From Ornithinibacillus sp. 4-3 (GTDB taxonomy: Bacteria > Bacillota > Bacilli > Bacillales > Amphibacillaceae): a stretch of DNA of 64,000 nucleotides. Numbering within the stretch: position 1 is the stretch's first letter; every line of letters begins with the position of its first letter. The notes under the pieces are model-generated. The model was not told the origin of the DNA. It worked only from the letters and a program-made list of their open reading frames with translations, and searched no databases. Below are positions 9,314 through 18,053 of this stretch, piece by piece. A program made the translations under genes and the position numbers. The stretch spans positions 2,762,001 through 2,826,000 of the forward strand of contig NZ_CP162599.1 of the NCBI RefSeq assembly GCF_040958695.1, read 5' to 3'.

Positions 9314-9464
9314 GAACGAAAAGCGCAAGTCGTGCCCTTACAGGCTAAAAACGCGACGTCACGAGCACAACATCCTGCACTAGTACGTTCTATACGTCGA
9401 AATCGGAGCTAGACATGGCTATCTCTGTATAAGAATAAATTTGTGCAAATTTTTTATATTTTCT
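9314..9464. repeat. Dispersed repeat, copy 2 (internally deleted)
   Basis: The first ~100 bp match copies 1 and 3 (GAACGAAAAGCGC through CTGCACTAGTACGT). It then jumps to the 3' part (TCGGAGCTAGAC), so roughly 160-200 bp of the middle are missing. This shows that a short form of the repeat persists. Confidence 0.7.
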
Positions 9465-9472
9465 TATCTCTT

Positions 9473-9507
9473 AAAAAAATTGTCGAAAGAATAACTCCTC
9501 CGACAAT
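9473..9507 (-). terminator. Rho-independent terminator, minus strand
   Basis: Stem ATTGTCG/CGACAAT (9479-9485 and 9501-9507) is followed on the minus strand by seven U. The nearest gene upstream on that strand is the PhnA-like gene ending at 9770. Confidence 0.6.
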
Positions 9508-9769
9508 CTCTACCCATATTATATAGTTCTTTAAACTTATTTATTACATATTCTTTCCTATTTAGCTAGATAAACTAACAATTATAGTAGGAACAGTATA
9601 TCTGATCTCCATTTTCCCGGCTTCTTCTTTCACTTTAGGCCTATTATGGAAATCTTAAAGAAAATTTGACAAACTAGGCTTATTAACATCGCGCTATACT
9701 TGCTAGATTTCCACACAATCAATAAAGATTATACAAAATCTCCAGCATATTGCAACCTATCACAACTGC
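9508..9769. other. Intergenic stretch without a supported gene
   Basis: About 260 bp between the terminator and the PhnA-like gene. A minus-strand open stretch ends with the peptide MEIRYTVPTIIVSLSS, but it has no ribosome binding site and matches nothing I know. I see no tRNA, riboswitch or repeat. Confidence 0.4.
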
Positions 9770-10108
9770 TCACGCTTTTTTGACAAATTCGGATTTGAGT
9801 TTCATCGGTCCGATACCTGGAATTTTACAGTCAATATCATGATCTCCGTCTACCAGACGAATACCTTTCACTTTCGTTCCAATCTTTACAACAGATGAAC
9901 TACCCTTGACCTTTAAATCTTTAATTACTGTAACAGTATCTCCATCCTGCAAAATATTTCCATTTGCATCATGAATTACTTTCTCCTCTAAATCGTCCTC
10001 GCTATCAGCTTCAGACCATTCATGTCCGCATTCAGGACATACGAATAAACCTCTATCTTCGTATGTATATTCTGAAAAGCACCTAGGACAGTCAGGTTCG
10101 TGTTGCAT
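9770..10108 (-). CDS. yjdM: PhnA/YjdM zinc-ribbon protein
   Basis: A 112-residue cytosolic protein of the PhnA (YjdM) family, historically named for alkylphosphonate utilisation though its own role is unclear. The N-terminal zinc ribbon has CPRC and CPEC pairs (residues ~8-28). The C-terminal SH3-like domain shows the family's [20 protein letters not shown] and [19 protein letters not shown] segments. AGGAG sits eight bases before the ATG. No phn genes lie nearby; it stands alone downstream of the mqo-cupin pair. Confidence 0.92.
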   Translation of the reverse strand: MQHEPDCPRCFSEYTYEDRGLFVCPECGHEWSEADSEDDLEEKVIHDANGNILQDGDTVTVIKDLKVKGSSSVVKIGTKVKGIRLVDGDHDIDCKIPGIGPMKLKSEFVKKA

Positions 10109-10173
10109 ATATCATGCTCCTATTCTTTAAATGTTTTTATATTAAATTTCACTTTAAAAGCTTATTTAGATAT

Positions 10174-10237
10174 TAGAAATATAGCTCAAATAATTTATTA
10201 GGAATGAGAGCTTTTATCCAATCAAGCTATATTTCTA
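10174..10237. repeat. 13-bp perfect inverted repeat
   Basis: Arms TAGAAATATAGCT (10174-10186) and AGCTATATTTCTA (10225-10237) enclose 38 bases between the cupin gene and the PhnA-like gene. There is no U run after either arm. It could end transcription of the mqo-cupin unit or mark the footprint of a small mobile element. Confidence 0.5.
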
Positions 10238-10281
10238 TTATATTTTACAGATTCCCTATTACAAAGTACTATTTTTTAAGT

Positions 10282-10605
10282 TTATCCATGCATGTCGAAC
10301 ATTACAATTTTTGCTTCTGTATCCCCAGGATTAGAAGAGCGATGTGGAACATCGTCTGGAATAATAAATGCATCTCCAGCAGTCCATTCTACAACATCTT
10401 CTCCTACTTCCATTTTGTATGTACCCTCAATAACATAAATCGAGTGACCTTTATAACATACATGATCCCCTTCGTGGCCTGGTGGGAATGTAATGACACG
10501 CATTCTTGTAGCATCATTCTGCAACCATCTGGAAACCGCTCCATTTGCTGCTTTATCAGGTGTAGATACTGCATTTTTCTTGCTAACAATAAAAGATTCA
10601 ATCAT
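10282..10605 (-). CDS. Small cupin-domain protein
   Basis: A 107-residue single-domain cupin. Motif 1 reads PGHEGDHVCYKGHSIYVIEG and motif 2 GDAFIIPDDVPHRSSNPG, so two or three of the usual metal-binding histidines are present (GDHV, KGHS, VPH). Small cupins bind metals or ligands and often tune nearby enzymes; no substrate can be named. ATG 10605 is chosen because GGAGG is seven bases upstream; the TTG two codons earlier abuts that site. It lies 53 bp downstream of mqo on the same strand and may share its transcript. Confidence 0.8.
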   Translation of the reverse strand: MIESFIVSKKNAVSTPDKAANGAVSRWLQNDATRMRVITFPPGHEGDHVCYKGHSIYVIEGTYKMEVGEDVVEWTAGDAFIIPDDVPHRSSNPGDTEAKIVMFDMHG

Positions 10606-10658
10606 GTGCAATCCTCCTAAGAAAAATATATTTAGTTAATAAATGAGTATCAGGTAAT

Positions 10659-12164
10659 TTATTCAGCAATTTTTTCCTCTTTGTTAGCTAATTGCAATAC
10701 TTCTGCTGCTGTAGCATGAATCTCTTTAATTAAAGCTGGATTATCTAGTAATTTTGTTCCATAGGACGGTATCATTTCTTTGATTTTCGGTTTCCATTTT
10801 TTCATTTGGTCTGGGAAGCATTTTTCAATAACTTCAAGCATAACCTGTGGAGCAGTTGATGCTCCTGGTGAAGCACCAAGTAATGCTGCGACTGATCCAT
10901 CTTCAGCACTTACTACTTCTGTACCAAATTGTAATGTTCCTTTTCCTCCGGCTTCCGTATCTTTAATAACTTGTACACGCTGGCCGGCAACAATTGTGTC
11001 CCAATCTTCACTCTTCGCATTTGGAATAAATTCACGTAATTCTTCCATACGCTGTTCTTTAGAAAGCATTAATTGTTGAATTAAATATTTTGTTAATGCC
11101 ATTTCCTTTGCACCAGCCGCTAACATCGTCAGTAAATTATGCGATTTTACAGATGCTAGTAAATCTAAATAGGATCCTGTTTTTAAGAATTTCGGCGAGA
11201 ATCCTGCAAATGGACCAAATAATAAAGATTTTTCACCATTAATATAACGGGTATCCAAATGTGGTACAGACATTGGTGGTGCTCCGACTTTGGCTTTTCC
11301 ATATACTTTAGCATGATGCTGCTCGATCACTTCTGGATTCTTACATTCGAAGAACAATCCGCTCACTGGGAAGCCCCCAATATGCTTCGCTTCTGGAATC
11401 CCTGTGTCTTGCAATAATTCAATACTTCCTCCACCTGCACCAATAAAGATAAACTTAGCTGTAATCTGCTTTAATTTACATCCATCTATATCATGGACAT
11501 CTATTTCCCATAGTTTATCTTTTCTACGCTTAATATCCATTACTTTGTGCTGGTAATGGATTTTTACACCTTTGCTTGCTAGATGATCAAATAAAACTCT
11601 TGTTAATGCACCAAAATTTACATCGGTGCCTGATTTAACTTTGGTAGCAGCAATTGGTTCATCAGATGTACGTTCATTCATAATAAGTGGCATCCATTCT
11701 TTTAATGTTGCCGGATCCTCTGAAAATTCCATATCTGCAAATAACGGATTTTCTTTCAATGCTTTAAAGCGCTTTCTTAGAAATTCAACATCTTTCTCCC
11801 CTTGTACCATACTCATATGTGGTAGGGGCATAATAAAATCTTGGGGGTTATCAATTAGTTTATGCTTCACTAGATAAGACCAGAACTGTAAAGACACTTG
11901 AAATTGCTCATTAACATTAATTGCTTTGCTAATATCAACTGTTCCGTCTGGCTTCTCCGCTGTATAGTTCAATTCACACAATGCTGCATGACCAGTTCCA
12001 GCATTATTCAATTCATGTGAACTTTCTAGTCCAGCTCCATCTAATTTTTCCAGCACTGTAATTTCCCAATCTGGCTGTACTTCTTTAAGTAATGTACCTA
12101 AAGTAGCACTCATAATTCCAGCACCAATTAAGACAACGTCTGTTTTCATATGTTTATCGCTCAT
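10659..12164 (-). CDS. mqo: Malate:quinone oxidoreductase
   Basis: Membrane-associated FAD enzyme that oxidises malate to oxaloacetate and passes electrons to quinone, bypassing NAD-malate dehydrogenase in the citric acid cycle. The 501-residue length is typical. The N-terminal FAD motif ([13 protein letters not shown]) is followed by the Mqo-specific [20 protein letters not shown] segment; the C-terminal part has the conserved [11 protein letters not shown] loop. GGAAGG precedes the ATG. A long symmetric inverted repeat lies ~80 bp upstream in the shared region with the divergent M20 gene. A small cupin gene follows. Confidence 0.97.
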   Translation of the reverse strand: MSDKHMKTDVVLIGAGIMSATLGTLLKEVQPDWEITVLEKLDGAGLESSHELNNAGTGHAALCELNYTAEKPDGTVDISKAINVNEQFQVSLQFWSYLVKHKLIDNPQDFIMPLPHMSMVQGEKDVEFLRKRFKALKENPLFADMEFSEDPATLKEWMPLIMNERTSDEPIAATKVKSGTDVNFGALTRVLFDHLASKGVKIHYQHKVMDIKRRKDKLWEIDVHDIDGCKLKQITAKFIFIGAGGGSIELLQDTGIPEAKHIGGFPVSGLFFECKNPEVIEQHHAKVYGKAKVGAPPMSVPHLDTRYINGEKSLLFGPFAGFSPKFLKTGSYLDLLASVKSHNLLTMLAAGAKEMALTKYLIQQLMLSKEQRMEELREFIPNAKSEDWDTIVAGQRVQVIKDTEAGGKGTLQFGTEVVSAEDGSVAALLGASPGASTAPQVMLEVIEKCFPDQMKKWKPKIKEMIPSYGTKLLDNPALIKEIHATAAEVLQLANKEEKIAE

Positions 12165-12240
12165 TTCTACCTTCCTTACGCGTCATAATATTGTGGGCGA
12201 AATAATAACTAAAATTCGTCCGTCTTACCTAATCTATGTT

Positions 12241-12271
12241 TACTATAAATAGTGTAACACTATTTATAGTA
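12241..12271. promoter_or_regulatory. 31-bp near-perfect palindrome between mqo and the M20 gene
   Basis: Two 14-bp arms (TACTATAAATAGTG and its complement) flank a central TAA. It lies in the divergent intergenic region, 76 bp upstream of mqo. The symmetry suits a dimeric repressor operator; it does not match cre, Fur, Rex or CodY sites as I know them. Confidence 0.5.
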
Positions 12272-12459
12272 GAATAAAAAAATCTATATCTAATTATACA
12301 ACAAAAGATAGGAAAATTCAGTGCAAAATATTTTCTTCTAAATTTTGTCTAAGAAAAAGAGCTTCTCTAAAACTTTTCTAATTGCTTAATGTTATAATTA
12401 AATTGCGCAAATTTTTAAAAATTATTTTGCGCTCAATAATCATCTTGGAGGTTAGTAAA

Positions 12460-13581
12460 TTGGGCATGAATAAAACAAATCTTGAATCAGCAATCGCTTT
12501 ACGCCGTGAATTACATCAGCATCCAGAGCTTTCAAATGAAGAAGTATGGACAAAACAACATTTAATTGAATTTCTCCAAAAGAATACGACAAACATCGAG
12601 ATTATTGATAAAGGTGAATGGTTTTATGCTGCTTATCGTGTAGGGAAAGACAAGAAAAACATTGCTTTTCGTGCAGATTATGATGCACTACCAATGGATG
12701 AAGTAATTGATATTCCTTGGGGTTCGCAGTTTCCAGGAAAGGCGCATAAATGTGGACATGATGGACATTCAGCTACTCTTGCCGCTTTTGCATTAGAAGT
12801 GGATCAAAAAGGTGCTGAACATAATATTTTCTTCCTTTTCCAGCCAGCAGAAGAAGTGGGTGCTGGTGCCTTAAAATGCTTACCACTCATTGAAGAGGAG
12901 AAAGTTGATGAAATTTATGGCTATCACAATATGAGTGGAATGCCAGCACATTCTATCAACATAATGAAGGGCGTTACACAATGTGCCTCTACAGGAATGA
13001 TTATTAAAATGGTTGGTGCACCTGCACATGCAAGTCAACCAGAAACAGGTGTGAACCCAGCTTTTGCTATTGCTAATATCATCCAGTCTATTCCTGAATT
13101 AACCAAAGAAAGCGATGGTATATTACTATGTACAGTAATTCAAGTAGATATTGGAGAAAGAGCTTTTGGCATGTCTGCATCAAAAGGCGAATTATTATTG
13201 ACACTTCGAGCTTTATACGAAGATGAAATGACCGCATTACGTGATTCTTTAATTGATCTAGCTAATCAAGAAGCAGAGAAGTATGGGCTTACTGTTTCCT
13301 TTGAATATAGTGATACATTTCCTGAAACACGTAACCATGATGAGAGTGTAGATGTCATTATGAATGTAGCTAAAGAAAAAGGCTATGTTGTAAATGAAAT
13401 GGATAAGCCTTTCCGAGGCTCAGAAGACTATGGACATTATACGAAGCTAACAAAAGGAGCTTTTTGTTTTATTGGAAATGGCGAAGACCATCCACCTGTG
13501 CATACATCAGCCTATGATTTTCGTGATGATTTAATTGAAGTAGCTTGTGACCTGTTTAAAGGGATTTCAGGAACAAATTAA
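12460..13581 (+). CDS. M20D-family amidohydrolase (N-acyl-amino-acid / hippurate hydrolase type)
   Basis: Cytosolic dinuclear metal hydrolase that removes an acyl group from an N-acyl amino acid or related amide. Motifs seen: RRELHQHPELS near the start, FRADYDALPM, KCGHDGH (metal-binding Cys/His), QPAEEVGAGA and YGYHNM, plus a late GSEDYGHYT. A lid domain lies in the middle (~residues 160-270). I choose TTG 12460: GGAGG is eight bases upstream; ATG 12466 would also serve. The longer upstream open frame has no ribosome binding site. Length of 373 residues suits the family. It is divergent from mqo and ends at a strong terminator. Confidence 0.88.
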   Translation: MGMNKTNLESAIALRRELHQHPELSNEEVWTKQHLIEFLQKNTTNIEIIDKGEWFYAAYRVGKDKKNIAFRADYDALPMDEVIDIPWGSQFPGKAHKCGHDGHSATLAAFALEVDQKGAEHNIFFLFQPAEEVGAGALKCLPLIEEEKVDEIYGYHNMSGMPAHSINIMKGVTQCASTGMIIKMVGAPAHASQPETGVNPAFAIANIIQSIPELTKESDGILLCTVIQVDIGERAFGMSASKGELLLTLRALYEDEMTALRDSLIDLANQEAEKYGLTVSFEYSDTFPETRNHDESVDVIMNVAKEKGYVVNEMDKPFRGSEDYGHYTKLTKGAFCFIGNGEDHPPVHTSAYDFRDDLIEVACDLFKGISGTN

Positions 13582-13584
13582 CGT

Positions 13585-13631
13585 AAAATAGCCGGATAGA
13601 ATGAGATTATTTCATTCTATCCGGCTATTTT
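13585..13631. terminator. Bidirectional terminator between M20 gene and argG
   Basis: A ~20-bp perfect stem (AAAATAGCCGGATAGAATGA and complement) with A and T runs on both sides serves the convergent plus-strand hydrolase and minus-strand argG. Confidence 0.92.
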
Positions 13632-13660
13632 AATTTTCACCCTATATAAAGAAAAGAATT

Positions 13661-14914
13661 TTACGGATTAACAGCTTCTTTTACCTCTAAATTTACTTTC
13701 TCAATCGAGCTCTTTCCTTGAGGTCCATTCACTGCTGCATGCACCTGTGTAGGCAATCCCCATAGTTTTATAAAACCTAATGCGGCATCATGATCGAACG
13801 CATCGTCTTTATTATAAGTTGCTAAGTCAAAATCATATAAAGAATTCGCAGATTCTCTTCCTACAACTTGCGCCTGTCCTTTATAAAGCTTCACTTTTAC
13901 CTTACCAGAAACATGTTCCTGTGTTTTCTCAATAAAAGCTTGTAATGCTTCCGTTAATGGAGAATACCATAGTCCATAATAAACTGTTTGTGCTAGCTTT
14001 TGTTCAACAATTGGTTTAAATTCCGCCACTTCACGAGGTAATGTTAATGCCTCTAGCTCTTGATGCGCATTAATCAAAGTCATTGCAGCTGGAGCCTCAT
14101 AAACTTCTCTAGATTTAATTCCAACTAAACGATTTTCAACATGATCAATTCTGCCGATACCATGTTTTCCAGTAATATCATTTAATGTTAGGATTAACTC
14201 ATCTAAATCTAATTTTTTACCGTCTAATGAAACCGGCTTTCCTTTTTCAAAAATTATTTCAATGATCTGTGCTTCATCTGGCGCATCCAAAGGATCTACA
14301 GTTAAACCAAATGCATCCTCTGGTGCTTCCATCCATGGATCTTCTAAAATGCCACATTCATTACTTCTTCCCCATAAATTTTGATCAATACTATATGGGC
14401 TATCTAAATTAATTGGAATAGGAATATCATGTTCTTTGGCATATTCAATTTCTTCTTCTCTTGACATTGCCCATTCACGTACCGGTGCAACAATTTTTAA
14501 TTCGGGATTTAATGCGGTAAATGCTACATCAAAACGGACTTGGTCATTTCCTTTACCCGTACAGCCATGGGCTACTGCTACTGCTCCTTCTTCTTCAGCA
14601 ATGTCTACCAATATTTTTGCAATCAATGGGCGGGATAATGCTGAAATTAATGGATATTTCCCTTCATAAAGCAAATTAGCCTGCAATGCCGGAAGAACAT
14701 ACTCTTCCGCATATAATTTCTTTGCATCAATAACATATGATTTTATTGCACCAACATCCAACGCTTTTTGTTTTACAAAATCCAAATCTTTACCTTCCCC
14801 AACATCCAACGCTACAGCAATGACATCATAACCATATTTATCCTGTAACCATTTTATTGCTACAGATGTATCTAATCCACCAGAATAAGCTAGAACTATC
14901 TTATCTTTTACCAC
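13661..14914 (-). CDS. argG: Argininosuccinate synthase
   Basis: ATP-dependent ligation of citrulline and aspartate, the seventh step of arginine synthesis. The 417-residue protein shows the N-type pyrophosphatase P-loop AYSGGLDTS, then [13 protein letters not shown] and [17 protein letters not shown], all family signatures. It starts with GTG, with GAGAGGGG seven bases upstream. argH normally follows argG but is absent; a bidirectional terminator comes directly after. A symmetric ARG-box pair lies upstream, so ArgR/AhrC repression is likely. Confidence 0.97.
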   Translation of the reverse strand: MVKDKIVLAYSGGLDTSVAIKWLQDKYGYDVIAVALDVGEGKDLDFVKQKALDVGAIKSYVIDAKKLYAEEYVLPALQANLLYEGKYPLISALSRPLIAKILVDIAEEEGAVAVAHGCTGKGNDQVRFDVAFTALNPELKIVAPVREWAMSREEEIEYAKEHDIPIPINLDSPYSIDQNLWGRSNECGILEDPWMEAPEDAFGLTVDPLDAPDEAQIIEIIFEKGKPVSLDGKKLDLDELILTLNDITGKHGIGRIDHVENRLVGIKSREVYEAPAAMTLINAHQELEALTLPREVAEFKPIVEQKLAQTVYYGLWYSPLTEALQAFIEKTQEHVSGKVKVKLYKGQAQVVGRESANSLYDFDLATYNKDDAFDHDAALGFIKLWGLPTQVHAAVNGPQGKSSIEKVNLEVKEAVNP

Positions 14915-14941
14915 AAAAGATCCCCTCTCTTAAAAACCTAG

Positions 14942-14981
14942 TATTGAATTATTATGCATTAAAAAGAATAATAATTCAATA
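14942..14981. promoter_or_regulatory. Tandem ARG boxes (ArgR/AhrC operator) upstream of argG
   Basis: Two sites close to the TGAATWWWWATTCA consensus, each with one mismatch, sit side by side: TGAATTATTATGCA and AGAATAATAATTCA. Together they form an inverted repeat with perfect 14-bp arms (14942-14955 and 14968-14981), 28 bp before the start codon. Confidence 0.72.
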
Positions 14982-15025
14982 GGTGTTTTAAAGTTTTTAG
15001 TGGAGAATCAGAAAAACATGTGCAT

Positions 15026-15520
15026 TTATTTTATAAATTGTTGATAGATCTGTTGATATTCCATTTCATCCACAGCTTGAAAAGTGACTTTTCCTTGCTC
15101 TTGCCAATTGATTATTTCAAATTCAGAGGCCTCCTCATGAAAGCTACCTATAAAATTCACTAAATCCCCATCTATATCCACATAAAATTCGATCATTATT
15201 CCATCTGTAATTCCGTTAATAGGATATGACTTTTCCTCTACAGACTGCTGCTTTGAAATGACCTGTAATTGTCCAGTCCATTCACCTTCACGCAGTGCTT
15301 CATCAATCGTGATGAATAATAACTCAGATTGATCTGCAGTACTGCCGTAGTAGCCATAATAAGACTCAAATGCTGCAAAAAAATCCTCTATTCGTTTATG
15401 AAAGTTGGCTTCTTCCTGATCAGGCAATTTTGTCGATGGCTCCTTCATTCCCTGCCACCAAAACAATGTAATAATAGTACCCAGTACCACAAGAACAATA
15501 ATAACTTTTTCCAGCTTCAT
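15026..15520 (-). CDS. Small membrane-anchored protein of unknown function
   Basis: A 164-residue protein with one N-terminal membrane helix (about residues 5-24, VIIVLVVLGTIITLFWWQG) and an acidic exported domain. The domain has a YYGYYGS segment and several short strands (FITIDEALREG, LQVISKQQ). There is no lipobox cysteine. I do not recognise the family. ATG 15520 has AGGAGG eight bases upstream, whereas the upstream ATG has none. It precedes argG on the same strand, but the ARG boxes in between suggest separate transcription. Confidence 0.7.
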   Translation of the reverse strand: MKLEKVIIVLVVLGTIITLFWWQGMKEPSTKLPDQEEANFHKRIEDFFAAFESYYGYYGSTADQSELLFITIDEALREGEWTGQLQVISKQQSVEEKSYPINGITDGIMIEFYVDIDGDLVNFIGSFHEEASEFEIINWQEQGKVTFQAVDEMEYQQIYQQFIK

Positions 15521-15602
15521 GTGCCCTTCCTCCTGTGATTGATTCATTTTCTATTTTGTAAGCAAATGAATGTAACATCTCAGTTGAATATATATTTCAA
15601 AT

Positions 15603-15665
15603 AAAAAAATCGCCTAATCTTCGCATTAGCACCAATTGCTTTCAGGAGATTAGACGATTTTTCAT
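15603..15665 (-). terminator. Terminator after aspA
   Basis: Stem AAAATCGcCTAATCT pairs with AGATTAGaCGATTTT (one mismatch) and is followed by U-rich sequence on the minus strand, 18 bp after the aspA stop. A runs on the other side may make it work both ways. Confidence 0.85.
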
Positions 15666-15682
15666 TTATTTTCGTTTCTTCA

Positions 15683-17110
15683 TTACTTATGATCTTTTAA
15701 TAATTCTGCACCAGCGATTCCTGGATCTGTCATTTCGAATGGATCAAGAATTAAGTTCAATTCATCTTCTGTTAATACACCGTGACGGATACATAAATCA
15801 CGTACTGGCTCTCCACTAGCGATAGCTTCTGCGGCAATTTGTGCAGCGCGCTCATAACCTATATGTGGATTTACAGCAGTAATAATACCAACACTTTGTT
15901 CCACATAATTACGTAAACGTTCATCATTTGCAGTAATTCCCTTTAAGCAATTTTCTGTAAAGGTACCAAATGCATTATCCATTATACTGATTGATTGTAA
16001 TAGATTAAACACGAGAACTGGTTCCATTACATTTAACTCCATTTGTCCAGCTTCTGATGCTAAACAAATCGTATGGTCATTACCAATAACCTGGAAAGCA
16101 ACCTGGTTAATTAATTCAGCCATTACTGGATTTACTTTTCCTGGCATGATAGAAGATCCTGGCTGTCTTGCTGGCAAATAAATTTCTGCTAATCCTGCTC
16201 TAGGACCAGATGCCATTAACCTTAAATCATTCGCAATTTTTGACATGTTCATCATACACACTTTAAGCGCTGCTGAAACCTCTGTATATGCATCTGTATT
16301 TTGTGTAGCATCTACTAAATGATCTGCGCCAACTAATGGTAAGCCACTAATTTCTGCTAAGTGCTTCACTACTGAAGCAATATAATTAGGATCAGCATTT
16401 AAACCTGTCCCAACCGCAGTTGCTCCCATATTTAAATCATACAAGTGTTGGCGTGATTGCTTAATACGCTTAATATCACGAGTTAGCACACGACTATATG
16501 CTTCAAATTCTTGCCCTAAGCGAATTGGCACTGCATCTTGTAAATGTGTGCGTCCCATTTTAATGACATCACTAAATTCATCTGCCTTCTGATGGAATAC
16601 ATCTCGCATTGTTTCAGTTGTCTTAATTAATTTTTCCATTAATCGAAGCACTGCAATATGAATCGCAGTAGGAAATGCATCATTTGTCGATTGTGACATG
16701 TTTACATGTGTATTTGGACTACAATATGTATAATCACCTTTTGGGTGTCCAAGAATTTCAATTGCACGATTAGCAATAACTTCATTAACGTTCATATTGA
16801 CAGATGTACCCGCTCCACCTTGGATAGGATCGACAATAACTTGATCATGAAATTGTCCTGCTAATAATTCATCTGCTGCTTGAACAATTGCTTCACCAAT
16901 TTCCTTAGATAAAGACTGTACCTCCATATTTGCCAATGCTGCAGATTTTTTTACAATAGCCATCCCATTGATTAATTCTTCATGAATATGGTATCCAGTT
17001 ATTGGAAAGTTTTCTACTGCACGGAGGGTTTGAATCCCGTAATATGCATCTACTGGCACTTCTTTTTCTCCTAAAAAGTCTCTTTCCAAACGCGTCTCTA
17101 TATTTGCCAT
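15683..17110 (-). CDS. aspA: Aspartate ammonia-lyase
   Basis: Cytosolic aspartase that deaminates aspartate to fumarate and ammonia, feeding amino acids into the citric acid cycle. The 475-residue protein has the superfamily signature GSSIMPGKVNP, the TSVNMNVNEVIANRA and SPNTHVNMSQSTND segments, and the aspartase-like QNTDAYTEVSAALK. These fit AspA/AnsB better than fumarase C. AGGAG lies eight bases before the ATG. It is a single-gene unit with its own terminator; no asparaginase gene lies beside it. Confidence 0.95.
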   Translation of the reverse strand: MANIETRLERDFLGEKEVPVDAYYGIQTLRAVENFPITGYHIHEELINGMAIVKKSAALANMEVQSLSKEIGEAIVQAADELLAGQFHDQVIVDPIQGGAGTSVNMNVNEVIANRAIEILGHPKGDYTYCSPNTHVNMSQSTNDAFPTAIHIAVLRLMEKLIKTTETMRDVFHQKADEFSDVIKMGRTHLQDAVPIRLGQEFEAYSRVLTRDIKRIKQSRQHLYDLNMGATAVGTGLNADPNYIASVVKHLAEISGLPLVGADHLVDATQNTDAYTEVSAALKVCMMNMSKIANDLRLMASGPRAGLAEIYLPARQPGSSIMPGKVNPVMAELINQVAFQVIGNDHTICLASEAGQMELNVMEPVLVFNLLQSISIMDNAFGTFTENCLKGITANDERLRNYVEQSVGIITAVNPHIGYERAAQIAAEAIASGEPVRDLCIRHGVLTEDELNLILDPFEMTDPGIAGAELLKDHK

Positions 17111-17308
17111 TAAATTCGCTCTCCTCTACTAACATAATTAATTGGATTAAAGGCGATTCTTCTTTCTTTCAATTAAACAGACCTTCGACGATATTATAAG
17201 ATGTATTATACAAAGGCGCAAGCACTCGAAATGCTTTGTACTCAAGGATTTCTAAGTTTGTATCTCTAGGGAGAACATTTGTATTTCCTCATTGCACTTA
17301 TACATCTC

Positions 17309-17947
17309 CTAAAAAGGGAAATTTCCATCCTTTTCTGTTTTAATTATTTCAATAAAATGCTTTAAAATACGTGCGGTTAGCCCCCAAATCGTATACGTAT
17401 CATAATCATAAAAATACTCTTCTAAAGCTCTGTTTCTCCATTGATAATTTTTTCCATTCATTATTTTTTCAAAAGGAAAATCTTCTGCTGGTTGTGGATG
17501 AATCTCTACTATATGTTTACTTGGTTCACATTGCAGAAGCCAAGGTAAAGGAATAGTAAATACTTTTTCCACTTCATCTTTATTTATTATTATTTTCTTT
17601 TGATCTAATTTTGCAACAAAGGGATATACGACAAAGGATGGGGTTGAGATATAAGGGCTTATTTCTCCAATAACCTCAATATCAGTTGGATCAATTCCTA
17701 ATTCCTCATGTGTTTCACGAATAGCCGCTGCTAAGGGAGTTGAATCTGAGCTATCGATACGCCCACCAGGAAAACTAATATCGCCAGGTTGTTTCCGTAG
17801 CGTTAATGAACGAACTTGAAAAAGCACATGCCATTCGTTATCGACTTCCACTAACGGAACCATGATTGACGCTTGAAAAGCCGTCTCTTCACCAATAAAT
17901 AATCGCTTGTTTCGCTGAAGCTGTTCCTTCAATGATTCAATGAACAT
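17309..17947 (-). CDS. Nudix hydrolase, CoA pyrophosphatase type
   Basis: A 212-residue Nudix enzyme likely to cleave CoA or its oxidised or acyl forms into phosphopantetheine and 3',5'-ADP. The Nudix box runs from GGRIDSSDS to AAIRETHEELGI. Just before it lies the CoA-specific motif, here LTLRKQPGDISFPGG. AGGAGG lies before the ATG. It stands alone between aspA and a terminator. Confidence 0.9.
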   Translation of the reverse strand: MFIESLKEQLQRNKRLFIGEETAFQASIMVPLVEVDNEWHVLFQVRSLTLRKQPGDISFPGGRIDSSDSTPLAAAIRETHEELGIDPTDIEVIGEISPYISTPSFVVYPFVAKLDQKKIIINKDEVEKVFTIPLPWLLQCEPSKHIVEIHPQPAEDFPFEKIMNGKNYQWRNRALEEYFYDYDTYTIWGLTARILKHFIEIIKTEKDGNFPF

Positions 17948-17995
17948 AGAATCTCCCTCCTGTTCCCTTATCGTATCATTGATTACTCACGTAAG

Positions 17996-18031
17996 AAAGC
18001 ATCGACACCTCAAACTGGTATCGATGCTTTT
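17996..18031. terminator. Terminator between Nudix gene and TcaA-like gene
   Basis: Stem AAAGCATCGA/TCGATGCTTT with T on the right and A on the left. It follows the TcaA-like gene (ending at 18054) on the minus strand. Confidence 0.8.
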
Positions 18032-18053
18032 GATTATAGTGAGTATTGCAATC

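Noticed and set aside
9600..9700. Short minus-strand frame ending in MEIRYTVPTIIVSLSS
   Set aside because: No start with a ribosome binding site and no recognised homologue; too short to support.
10204..10620. 138-codon plus-strand open frame
   Set aside because: It is the shadow of the minus-strand cupin gene, with no ribosome binding site and a cysteine-rich, non-protein-like composition.
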